Translations under genes and position numbers: made by a program
Shown: piece by piece, positions 8,044 through 15,064 of the stretch
Position numbering within the stretch: position 1 is the first letter of the stretch
Layout of the letters: every line of letters starts with the position of its first letter
From: Paractinoplanes durhamensis
GTDB taxonomy: Bacteria; Actinomycetota; Actinomycetes; Mycobacteriales; Micromonosporaceae
Direction of reading: 5' to 3'
DNA length: 64,000 nt
Assembly: GCF_016862175.1 (NCBI RefSeq)
Contig: NZ_BOML01000059.1
Coordinates: forward strand, 62,001 to 126,000
Notes under the pieces: generated by a model
What the model saw: only the letters and a program-made list of their open reading frames with translations
What the model was told of the DNA's origin: nothing
The model's database searches: none

Positions 8044-8807
8044 GCTTTCCCACCGGGCTGGGCACCTCCACCCCGGAGACGATCTCGCTGCTCGGCAAGG
8101 ATCTCGCGGCCGATCTGATGGGCAAGGTGGGCTTCGGCGAGCTGGCGTTCTGGCTGGTCGCCGGGCGCCGGCCGGCGCCCTCGGAGGTGCGGCTGTTCGA
8201 GGCGGTGCTGGTCGCCCTCGCCGATCACGGCTTCACCCCGACGGCGATCGCGGCCCGCCTGACGTATCTTTCGGCTCCGGACTCGCTGCAGGGGGCGCTC
8301 GCCGCCGGTCTGCTCGGCGGCGGCTCCCGGTTCCTCGGGGTGACCGAGGACTGCGGCCGGTTCCTCGCCGAGACCCTGGTCGCGGCCGGCACCGAGCGCG
8401 ACTACGACGTCATCGCCCTGGAGGCGGTGCAGAAGGCCCGGGAGCAGAAGAAGTTCATCCCCGGCCTCGGCCACCCGGTGCACAAGGAGCGGGACCCGCG
8501 CACCCCGGTGCTGATCGCGATCGCCGAGGAGGAGGGCCTGCGCGGCCCGCACCTGCGGCTGTTCGAGGCGATCGGCCGGGTCCACCCGCAGGTGCTCGGC
8601 AAGACGCTGCCGCTCAACGGCGCCGGGGTGTGCGGCGCGGCCCTCGCCGACCTGGGGCTGCCGACCGACCTGCTGCGCGGGTTCGCCCTGCTGGCGCGGG
8701 CGGCCGGGCTGCTCGGGCAGCTCGCCGAGGAACGCCGCCGGCCGATCGCCAACGACATCTATCTCACCGTCGATCGCAACGCCGTCTACGAACCCCGAGA
8801 GGACTGA
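8028..8807 (+). CDS. Citryl-CoA lyase / citrate synthase-like enzyme
   Basis: A 259-residue short member of the citrate synthase fold. The motif FIPGLGHPVHKERDPR is the substrate-binding His loop of citryl-CoA lyases and ATP-citrate lyase C-termini, and LPLNGAGVCGAALADLGLP continues the fold. At about 260 residues it matches stand-alone citryl-CoA lyases, not full citrate synthases (about 370-430). Retro-Claisen cleavage of a citryl-CoA-like thioester to acetyl-CoA is the expected chemistry. GTG 8028 overlaps the CoA-transferase stop by 16 bases, suggesting the two act on the same acyl-CoA. Confidence 0.8.
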   Translation: MAEELSFPTGLGTSTPETISLLGKDLAADLMGKVGFGELAFWLVAGRRPAPSEVRLFEAVLVALADHGFTPTAIAARLTYLSAPDSLQGALAAGLLGGGSRFLGVTEDCGRFLAETLVAAGTERDYDVIALEAVQKAREQKKFIPGLGHPVHKERDPRTPVLIAIAEEEGLRGPHLRLFEAIGRVHPQVLGKTLPLNGAGVCGAALADLGLPTDLLRGFALLARAAGLLGQLAEERRRPIANDIYLTVDRNAVYEPRED

Positions 8808-8809
8808 CT

Positions 8810-9673
8810 ATGGCCAGCATCGTCGCGGTCATCGCCTCGACCCACCACCCCTTCTACTACAAGGCCAGCACGGCCACCGGCGAGGACCGGCCGCCGTTCG
8901 CCGACGAGTGGGTCCGGAAGATCACCGCCTTCCGGGAGACGCTCACCAAGGCGAACCCGGACGTCCTCGTGATGGTCGGCTCGGACCACTTCCATCAGCT
9001 GTGGCTGGACAACATGCCGCAGTTCCTGGTCGGCAAGGCGCCGTTCTACGACGCGAACTGGTACAACGAGGAGCGCGAGTTCGGCCTGCCGAAGATGCTG
9101 CTCAAGGGCCAGGAGGACCTGTCGTCGCACATCCTGCGGGCCGGTCTGGACTCGGGTTTCGACCTGGCGTTCAGCAACGAGCTGCGGATCGACCACAGCG
9201 TCACCTGCCCGATCATCACGTTGCGGCCCGAGGCCGACCTGCCGATCGTGCCGATCTACACCAACATCTTCGCCCCGCCGCTGCCGCAGCCGTCGCGCTT
9301 CGTCAAGCTCGGGGAGGCGATCCGGCGCATCGTTGAGGAATGGCCGTCGCACCTCCGCGTGGCCGTGATCGGCACCGGCCACCTCTCCCTAGAACTGGGT
9401 GGACCGCGACAATTCGGACCGCACGGGCCTGACCCCGAGTTCGATCGCCGGGCGGTCGAGTGGATCGCCACCGGGGACCTCGACAGCTGCCTGCGGGAAG
9501 TCTCGCTGGACAGCCTGCACTCGCCGGGCAACGCGACCCACGGCTTCATGGACTTCATGCTGATGATGGGCGTGGCCGGGGCGGGCGCGAAGGCCGACTA
9601 TGTGGACACGCTGGACCTGTTCCACACCATGGAGGCCTATTTCACCTGGTACCCGAACGGAGTTCCGGCATGA
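8810..9673 (+). CDS. Class III extradiol ring-cleavage dioxygenase, LigB-type catalytic subunit
   Basis: A 287-residue LigB-fold non-heme Fe(II) dioxygenase catalytic subunit, cleaving a catecholic ring next to a hydroxyl. Probable iron ligands are the N-terminal His pair in STHHPFYY (12-13) and the His in GSDHFHQL (about 58-60), with GTGHLSLELGG later carrying the conserved catalytic His. The 8810 ATG follows GAGAGGAC. A separate LigA-like subunit is encoded 86 bases on, so the enzyme is probably an alpha-beta type such as protocatechuate 4,5- or gallate dioxygenase. The exact catechol is not determinable. Confidence 0.91.
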   Translation: MASIVAVIASTHHPFYYKASTATGEDRPPFADEWVRKITAFRETLTKANPDVLVMVGSDHFHQLWLDNMPQFLVGKAPFYDANWYNEEREFGLPKMLLKGQEDLSSHILRAGLDSGFDLAFSNELRIDHSVTCPIITLRPEADLPIVPIYTNIFAPPLPQPSRFVKLGEAIRRIVEEWPSHLRVAVIGTGHLSLELGGPRQFGPHGPDPEFDRRAVEWIATGDLDSCLREVSLDSLHSPGNATHGFMDFMLMMGVAGAGAKADYVDTLDLFHTMEAYFTWYPNGVPA

Positions 9674-9762
9674 GCGCCTGCACCGAGCGGCACTTCCGTG
9701 AGGTGGGACGCCAGGCCGAAGGCGAGGGCCAGAAGGGCATGCCAACGGAGGGCTCAGCATGA
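9670..9762 (+). CDS. Possible 30-residue peptide between the dioxygenase subunit genes
   Basis: A 31-codon frame whose ATG overlaps the ligB-like stop (ATGA at 9670-9673) and whose TGA overlaps the ligA-like start (9759-9762). The product is hydrophilic with no recognisable domain (starts MSACTERHF). Being coupled on both sides is notable, but the frame is short and may only keep ribosomes moving to the next gene. Confidence 0.32.
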   Translation: MSACTERHFREVGRQAEGEGQKGMPTEGSA

Positions 9763-10121
9763 GCAAGTACCTGCTGAACAAGTTCCTGTACACGGTGGAC
9801 CGCGACCCCGCACTGGTGGAGCGCTACCGGTCCGAGCCGCACGACATGGTGGCCTGGTGGGAGTCCACGATGGCCAACGCGGTGCTCAACTCGCACGGCG
9901 GCGAGGCGTCCACCTGGCTGTCGTTCACCGACGAGGAGCGGGCCGCGCTGGCCGACCACGACCACTGCAAGCTCTTCGAGCTGGGTGCGCACCCGTTCCT
10001 CACGCTGACGCTGTTCATCGCGATGTTCGAACGGGACAACACCGAACCCCTCGAATATCAGAAGGCGTACGGTGCACGGATGGCCCACTTCTCGATGCCG
10101 TACCCGGACATCGCTACATGA
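9759..10121 (+). CDS. LigA-type small subunit of ring-cleavage dioxygenase
   Basis: A 120-residue all-helical protein matching the LigA alpha subunit of protocatechuate 4,5-dioxygenase-type enzymes. The pattern YLLNKFLYTVDRDP, then FTDEERAALADHD, then LFELGAHPFLTLTL is characteristic. This subunit closes the active site of the LigB-type chain and helps select substrate. It is coupled upstream and overlaps the next start by ATGA. Confidence 0.88.
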   Translation: MSKYLLNKFLYTVDRDPALVERYRSEPHDMVAWWESTMANAVLNSHGGEASTWLSFTDEERAALADHDHCKLFELGAHPFLTLTLFIAMFERDNTEPLEYQKAYGARMAHFSMPYPDIAT

Positions 10122-11077
10122 TCCCCGCGGCCGTGCTGCGCGTCTGCGGCCGGCCTCCGTCGCTGGAGAAGCGACGGCCGCCCGTGCCGGGCGCCGGCGA
10201 GGTGCCGATCACCGTGGCGGCGGCGCCGATCACCCCGCTCGACCTGCTGTGTGCCTCCGGCACCAGCTATTTCGGGACGCCGGCCACGCCGTACGTGCCG
10301 GGTGTGCAGGGGGTCGGCTACCGCGAGGACGGTACGCCGGTCTGGTTCGCCACCTCGGCCGGAATGCGCCCGGGCGACGGCAGCATGACCGCCCTCGTCT
10401 CGGTGCCCTATGTGGACGTGGTGCCGTTGCCGCGGGGCGTGCCGCTGCCGTTGATCGCGGCGCTCGGCCTCTCCGCGGTGGCCGCGCACTCGGCGCTGAC
10501 CCGCACCGGCGGGCTCACCCCGGGCGAGACCGTGATCGTGCTCGGGGCCGGCGGTGTGGTCGGTCAGGCCGCGATCCAGCTGGCCCGGCTCTCCGGCGCC
10601 GGCCGGGTCGTCGCCGTGTGCCGTTCGGCGCAGGCGCAGGACCGGGCGGTCCGGCTCGGCGCCGACGCGGCCGTCCCGCTGTTGCCGGACGACGACCCGA
10701 TGTCGCTCGCCGACCGGCTGCGGGACGCCTCCGGCCCGGCCGACCTGGTGCTCGACCCGGTGTTCGGGGTGCCCGCGGCGGCCGCGCTGCGGGTGCTGCG
10801 GCCCGGCGGGCGGCTGGTCAACCTGGGCAGTTCGGCGTCGCCGACCGCGCCGATCGACTCGGCCACCCTGCGCAGCGGTTCGCTGCACGTGCACGGCTAC
10901 ACCAACAACGCGCTGTCCACCGCCCAGCGGGCCGAGTCGCTCACCGAGGTCGCCGAGCACGCGGCGGCCGGCCGGCTGACCGTGGACCACGAGGTGGTGC
11001 AGTTCGCCACGGTCGCCGAGGCCTGGGCCCGGCAGGCGGCCGGGGACACCGACGGCCGGATCGTGCTGGTGCTTTAG
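10118..11077 (+). CDS. Zinc-binding-type / quinone oxidoreductase-like MDR dehydrogenase
   Basis: A 319-residue medium-chain dehydrogenase/reductase. The GroES-like N-terminal part spans about 1-120, and the NAD(P)-binding Rossmann motif VLGAGGVVGQAAIQLA lies near residue 140. The Cys/His set of structural zinc is absent, so it belongs with quinone oxidoreductases or enoyl reductases, not classical alcohol dehydrogenases. Last gene of the ring-cleavage operon, overlapping the ligA-like stop (ATGA). It may reduce an enoyl or semialdehyde intermediate; its stop converges 4 bases into the sigma gene. Confidence 0.85.
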   Translation: MIPAAVLRVCGRPPSLEKRRPPVPGAGEVPITVAAAPITPLDLLCASGTSYFGTPATPYVPGVQGVGYREDGTPVWFATSAGMRPGDGSMTALVSVPYVDVVPLPRGVPLPLIAALGLSAVAAHSALTRTGGLTPGETVIVLGAGGVVGQAAIQLARLSGAGRVVAVCRSAQAQDRAVRLGADAAVPLLPDDDPMSLADRLRDASGPADLVLDPVFGVPAAAALRVLRPGGRLVNLGSSASPTAPIDSATLRSGSLHVHGYTNNALSTAQRAESLTEVAEHAAAGRLTVDHEVVQFATVAEAWARQAAGDTDGRIVLVL

Positions 11078-11895
11078 AGCGGCGCGATCACCGTCCCGAC
11101 CAGCACCGCAGGGTCGGTGATCGCGTCCAGCGACGTGATCCGGCCGCCGGTGAGACCGACCCGCACGGCCACCACGATCTCGGTGCCGCGCAGTACCGCG
11201 ATGCCGAGGGCGCCGTCGACCAGGGCTGGGCGGGCGGCCTGGGCGCGACCGGCGAAGTACCGCGCCACCGCTGCCGATCCCTGGTTCTTGACGATGTCGT
11301 CGACCCGCATCTCGACGTCCGGGTCGAGCAGGGTGAGCAGCGTGCCCAGCTCGCCGCCGCGGGAGGCGGTCAGGAACGCGTCCACCACCTCCCGGCCGGC
11401 GGGTGCCTCCGCCGGTGTGGCCCGGACCCGCCGCCGGGCCCGGCTGGCCAGTTGCCGGGCCGCGTCCGGGGAGCGGCCGACGATCGGGGCGATCTCCTCG
11501 AACGAGACGGCGAACAGGTCGTGCAGGACGAAGGCGAGCCGCTCGGCCGGGGTGAGGGTCTCCAGGACGACCAGGAGCGCGAGCCCGACCGAGTCGGCCA
11601 GCAGAGCCTCCTGCTCGGGGTCGCTGCCGCCGTCGCCGGGTGGCTCCGCGGCGTACTCGTCCTCGCGGCGGGCCGTTCGTTGTCGCAGCATGTCCAGGCA
11701 GACCCGGCCGACCACGGTGGTCAGCCAGGCGGCGAGGTTGTCGACGCCGTCGTCGCCGGTGCGGCTGAGCCGAAGCCACGCCTCCTGGACCGCGTCGTCG
11801 GCCTCGGTCGCCGAGCCGAGCATCCGCAGGGCCACCGCGCGCAGCCGCGGCCGGTTCGTCTCGAAGCTTGCGGCCAGAACGTCGTCGTTCGTCAT
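11074..11895 (-). CDS. ECF41-type sigma factor with SnoaL-like C-terminal extension
   Basis: A 273-residue extracytoplasmic-function sigma factor. Region 2 lies at about 12-85 (RAVALRMLGSATEADDAVQEAWLRL), region 4 at about 120-175 (LTPAERLAFVLHDLFAVSFEEIAPIVGRSPDAARQLASRARRRV), followed by a SnoaL-like domain of about 100 residues ending near TDPAVL, comparable with the ECF41 DPxKL motif. In this group the extension acts as a built-in regulator, replacing a separate anti-sigma factor. The adjacent divergent gene is a carboxymuconolactone decarboxylase-like protein, the classic ECF41 partner, and both have matching promoters. Confidence 0.91.
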   Translation of the reverse strand: MTNDDVLAASFETNRPRLRAVALRMLGSATEADDAVQEAWLRLSRTGDDGVDNLAAWLTTVVGRVCLDMLRQRTARREDEYAAEPPGDGGSDPEQEALLADSVGLALLVVLETLTPAERLAFVLHDLFAVSFEEIAPIVGRSPDAARQLASRARRRVRATPAEAPAGREVVDAFLTASRGGELGTLLTLLDPDVEMRVDDIVKNQGSAAVARYFAGRAQAARPALVDGALGIAVLRGTEIVVAVRVGLTGGRITSLDAITDPAVLVGTVIAPL

Positions 11896-11931
11896 ATGCC
11901 CTCCCGAGGCTTTTGTGGCTTACGCCACATC

Positions 11932-11958
11932 GGTCACATTCGCTGATGCGGGTTCGTC
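11932..11958 (+). promoter_or_regulatory. ECF41-type promoter for the decarboxylase-like gene
   Basis: GGTCACA at 11932-11938, then exactly 16 bases, then CGTC at 11955-11958. This matches the TGTCACA-N16-CGTC pattern known for ECF41 sigma factors. It leaves a leader of about 50 bases before the ATG at 12014. Confidence 0.76.
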
Positions 11959-11966
11959 ACCCACAC

Positions 11967-11993
11967 GACGGATGACATCGCGCCGATGTGACG
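11967..11993 (-). promoter_or_regulatory. ECF41-type promoter for the sigma gene itself
   Basis: Read on the minus strand: CGTCACA (11993-11987), 16 bases, then CGTC (11970-11967). It is the mirror of the plus-strand promoter and points at the sigma gene, whose ATG is at 11895, so autoregulation is expected. The two promoters run divergently within about 60 bases. Confidence 0.74.
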
Positions 11994-12013
11994 GCGCCGA
12001 GAGGAGAAACATC

Positions 12014-12472
12014 ATGACGGCTCGGATCGAGAACCCCGCGACGCTGCTGCCGGACGCCGTGAAGGCGATCAACCTGCTCTACAAGGAGGCCCACTCGGCC
12101 GGCGTCGAACCGGCCATCCTCGAGTTGGTACACCTGCGGGCCAGCCAGATCAACGGGTGCAGCGCCTGCGTGGACTCGGGTGCCCGCAACGCCCGCAAGA
12201 ACGGGGAGACCGAGGAACGGCTGTTCGCGGTGGCCGTGTGGCGGGAGACGCCGTACTTCACCGAGGCCGAGCGGGCCGCGCTCGCCCTGGCCGAGGCGGC
12301 CACCCGGCTGGCCGACCGGCCCGACCCGGTGCCGGACGACGTCTGGGCCGCGGCCGCCGCGCACTTCGACGACAAGCAGCTGGCGGCCATCGTGCTGTGG
12401 ATCGCGACCACGAACTTCTTCAATCGGATCAACGCGACGACCAAGCAGCCCGCTCCGCAGAATTGGGGATGA
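12014..12472 (+). CDS. Carboxymuconolactone decarboxylase/AhpD-like protein
   Basis: A 152-residue AhpD-like all-helical protein. The redox CxxC lies in CSACVDSGARNARKNG (about residues 54-69). In most of the family the second Cys is followed by a three-residue gap and His (CxxCxxxH); here that position is Gly, so the proton-relay His is missing. The family handles peroxides or removes CO2 from lactones. GAGGAG precedes ATG 12014. It is the presumed main target of the adjacent ECF41 sigma factor. Confidence 0.9.
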   Translation: MTARIENPATLLPDAVKAINLLYKEAHSAGVEPAILELVHLRASQINGCSACVDSGARNARKNGETEERLFAVAVWRETPYFTEAERAALALAEAATRLADRPDPVPDDVWAAAAAHFDDKQLAAIVLWIATTNFFNRINATTKQPAPQNWG

Positions 12473-12504
12473 GAGTGTCGTAGGTCCGGTCTAGCATCGC
12501 CCGC

Positions 12505-13167
12505 ATGACGGGGACCGAAAAGCCACGCGTCGTGCGTGTGGCGGCCTGGCTGACGCTGGCACTGGCGCCGGCCGGGCTGCTGCTCGTGCTCGACGGCATT
12601 CTGGAATTGCAATGGTGGGGCAGCGCGGGCGCGACCCGCCTGCTCGCACTGCTCGACAGCATCGACACCGAGTACGGCATCGCGGCGCCCGCCCTGCTGC
12701 GCAGCCGGGAGGGCGCGGTCGAGCTGATCGTTCTCGGGGTCTTCTGCCTCGGGTATTCATTGCTCGGCATCTGGCTGCTGCGCGGCCGGCTGTGGGCCCG
12801 CACCTGGGCGTTCGCGGCCGGCGCCGCGGCCGTCCTGTTCGGAGTCATCGGGGTCGGCGGCGACGCGACCGAGTCGCGCACCCTGTCCACCTACTTCGAC
12901 GCGCTGACCGGCTCGGTGCTCACCGACCGCATCCCGCAGGTGCAGGCGCTGCTCTACCCGGGGTGGTATTCGTGGGCCGAGGACATCGCGCAGGGCCTGC
13001 AACTGCTCCTGTCACTGGCCGCGTTCGCCGGTCTCGCCGCCGCGGTGATCTCGCACAGCGACTGGTTCACCGGGGGCCGGGCCGTGGACGCGCCGCCCGA
13101 CGACTGGGATTCCGCCCTGTCCCGGGTGCGTGAGCAGTCCCGCCGGCAGCGCGAGGCCGACTCCTGA
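12505..13167 (+). CDS. Four-helix integral membrane protein of unknown function
   Basis: A 220-residue protein with predicted membrane spans at about 9-32, 72-94, 100-120 and 160-185, and a charged C-terminal tail rich in Arg/Glu. I do not recognise the family. It starts at ATG 12505, 32 bases after the AhpD-like gene, and may be carried on the same ECF41-driven transcript. The codon pattern is normal for the window. Confidence 0.7.
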   Translation: MTGTEKPRVVRVAAWLTLALAPAGLLLVLDGILELQWWGSAGATRLLALLDSIDTEYGIAAPALLRSREGAVELIVLGVFCLGYSLLGIWLLRGRLWARTWAFAAGAAAVLFGVIGVGGDATESRTLSTYFDALTGSVLTDRIPQVQALLYPGWYSWAEDIAQGLQLLLSLAAFAGLAAAVISHSDWFTGGRAVDAPPDDWDSALSRVREQSRRQREADS

Positions 13168-13173
13168 CCCTCG

Positions 13174-14460
13174 CTATCCGGACCAGGGCACCCGGGCCTG
13201 GCCGCGGGCCGGCCCGGGGACGCTCGCCCGGCCGGAGAAGACGCTGGTCAGGCCGGGTTTACCGGTCGGCGGGCGAGGTCGTCGGCGCAGCGCGATCAGC
13301 ACGATGACCAGGGCCACCAGCGCGGCCACGCCCAGCGCGATCAGCAGCGTCCGGGCGAACGGGAAGCCTGACTTCGCGACCTCCGGGCGGGGCAGCGTGA
13401 TCTCGCCGGCGCCCGGGCCGACGGTGACCGTCACCGTCGCGGGCAGGATGTCCGGCGTCAGGAAGCGCACCAGATAACGGTCGCGGAGCGTGGACTCGAC
13501 CTGGTCGAGGGCGGGCACCACGACCGGCTCGGCGGCCGGCGCGAAGAAACCGCCGGTCGACGCGGCCGCCGCCGACCAGTAGTCGCCGGCCGTGGCCGTG
13601 CCGACCACGACCAGCAGCGTGCCCTCGGCGCGGAACTCGGCGGCGATCTTGTCGGCGTCCTCGTCGCCGGCGGCCGGCGCCGACGTGTACATCACCACGA
13701 GCCGGCGGCCGGTCGTGGTCTGTTTGAACTGGGTGCGGGCCAGCGCCAGGGCGGCGGCGGTGTCCCGCTCACCGCCGGCCGTGATCGTGGTCAGCGCCGA
13801 CACCACCCCGGACGGGCCCTGCTGCGGTGCGGTGAGCACGGCGGCCGGCTTGCGGTCGGGGATGACCACCGACGCGGTGCCGGCCGGGGCTTCCAGGATG
13901 AAGCGGGCGGCGGCGCTCAGCCAGGCCGGCAGCGTGCCGGCGCCGTCGGCGGAGGCGTCCACCACGAGGGCGACCGACATGCCGGCCGACATCACCGGGA
14001 GCAGGTCGGCGGGCTGGGCCTTGCCGTCCACCCGGACCTTGGCGGTGCGGCGGTCGGCGGCGTCGACGGCGGCCAGGTCGACCACGAGCGTGGTGTGCCA
14101 GGAGGCGTTGAGGGCCGCGGCGATCGGCATCGGCACGGTGGGGATCGGCGGGGCGCTCGACCTGGAGGCGGACGGCTTGGCGGTGGAGGGGCTGGTCGAC
14201 GGCTTGGCCGACTTGCTGCTGGACGGGCTGGCCGACTTGCCACCGGACGGGCTGGTGGAGGGCGCGGCGAGCGGCTGTGCGGCGAGCGGCTGTGCGGCGA
14301 GCGGCTGTGCGGCGAGCGGCTGTGCGGTGGCCTGCGCGGCGGGCGCGGGCGCGGTGGCGATCGGCGGCACGGCGGTGGCTGGGGCGGCGTTCGTCAGGGC
14401 CGCGATCAGCGCGGCCACGACGGCGGCGGCCCTAGGCCAGGTCGGCGAACGCAATGACAT
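13174..14460 (-). CDS. Secreted VWA-domain protein with C-terminal membrane anchor
   Basis: A 428-residue surface protein. A Sec signal peptide (about 1-30), four QPLAA pentapeptide repeats and a Ser/Pro/Lys-rich linker (to about 110) are followed by a von Willebrand factor A domain (about 120-345) with the MIDAS-like VVDASADG and VVMYTSAP strands. A transmembrane helix spans about 368-392, then RRRPRPP and a tail of about 25 residues. The MIDAS reads DASAD instead of DxSxS, so metal binding is uncertain. No LPxTG signal is seen. Third gene of the sortase cassette; its start overlaps the sortase end by 29 bases. Confidence 0.85.
   Translation of the reverse strand: MSLRSPTWPRAAAVVAALIAALTNAAPATAVPPIATAPAPAAQATAQPLAAQPLAAQPLAAQPLAAPSTSPSGGKSASPSSSKSAKPSTSPSTAKPSASRSSAPPIPTVPMPIAAALNASWHTTLVVDLAAVDAADRRTAKVRVDGKAQPADLLPVMSAGMSVALVVDASADGAGTLPAWLSAAARFILEAPAGTASVVIPDRKPAAVLTAPQQGPSGVVSALTTITAGGERDTAAALALARTQFKQTTTGRRLVVMYTSAPAAGDEDADKIAAEFRAEGTLLVVVGTATAGDYWSAAAASTGGFFAPAAEPVVVPALDQVESTLRDRYLVRFLTPDILPATVTVTVGPGAGEITLPRPEVAKSGFPFARTLLIALGVAALVALVIVLIALRRRPRPPTGKPGLTSVFSGRASVPGPARGQARVPWSG
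14266..14325. repeat. Four tandem 15-bp units encoding QPLAA
   Basis: The unit GGCGAGCGGCTGTGC (plus strand) is repeated exactly four times, and on the coding minus strand gives four AQPLA/QPLAA pentapeptides in the wall-spanning linker of the VWA protein. Identical codons in every unit indicate recent expansion. Confidence 0.95.
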
Positions 14461-15064
14461 TGTCCCGGTAGCTGCCTTGGTTCCGATCGAAGCTTCCGCC
14501 GCAGGTGACCAGCCGGAGCGTGGGGTCGAGGGTGGGTGCGTAGACGAGGTCGGTGGGAAACTCTACCTTCGGCACGCGGGACACTTTAGTGATCTTGAAG
14601 GTGGCGGTGGTGCCGTCGGAGCGGTCGACCCGCACGGTGGTGCCGGGCCGCACGGCGGACAGGCCGATGAAGATGCCGGGGCCGGTCTTCGAGTCGACGT
14701 GGCCGAGGATCACCGCGGGGCCGGGCTGGCCGGGGCGCGGGCCCGGTTCGTACCATCCGGCCACGTCGGTGCGGCCGGGGACCGCGATCGTGCCGTCCTT
14801 CTGCAGGCCGAGCCGTTCGACGTTGCTGTCCACGTGCAGGGCCGGGATGCGCAGCCGGACCGGCACGGCGACGGCGTCGTAGGTGCGGTCCGAGTGGAAG
14901 GCCGGCGGGGCCGAGGCCGGGGCAGCCAGTGCGGTTGCCGTCACCCCCGCCGTCACCCCAGCCGTCGCCGCGGTTGCCGGCCGCGGCTGGTCCTCCCAGC
15001 CCAGGCCGCCGAGCAGGGCCAGGGTGAGGGCGGCGAGGGCCGGGACGCGGACGGCCGGCGGCAT
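14432..15064 (-). CDS. Class F sortase
   Basis: A 210-residue membrane-anchored transpeptidase. An N-terminal hydrophobic helix (5-20) and a Thr/Ala-rich linker precede the sortase barrel. The catalytic His lies in ILGHVDSKTGPGIF, the Cys in LRLVTCGGSFD (the TLxTC position) and the Arg in YRDNVIAFADL. Class F enzymes occur in high-GC actinobacteria and are thought to attach proteins to the wall. Its ATG at 15064 shares bases with the upstream stop (TGATG). The neighbours lack obvious LPxTG signals, so the substrate is unclear. Confidence 0.92.
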   Translation of the reverse strand: MPPAVRVPALAALTLALLGGLGWEDQPRPATAATAGVTAGVTATALAAPASAPPAFHSDRTYDAVAVPVRLRIPALHVDSNVERLGLQKDGTIAVPGRTDVAGWYEPGPRPGQPGPAVILGHVDSKTGPGIFIGLSAVRPGTTVRVDRSDGTTATFKITKVSRVPKVEFPTDLVYAPTLDPTLRLVTCGGSFDRNQGSYRDNVIAFADLA

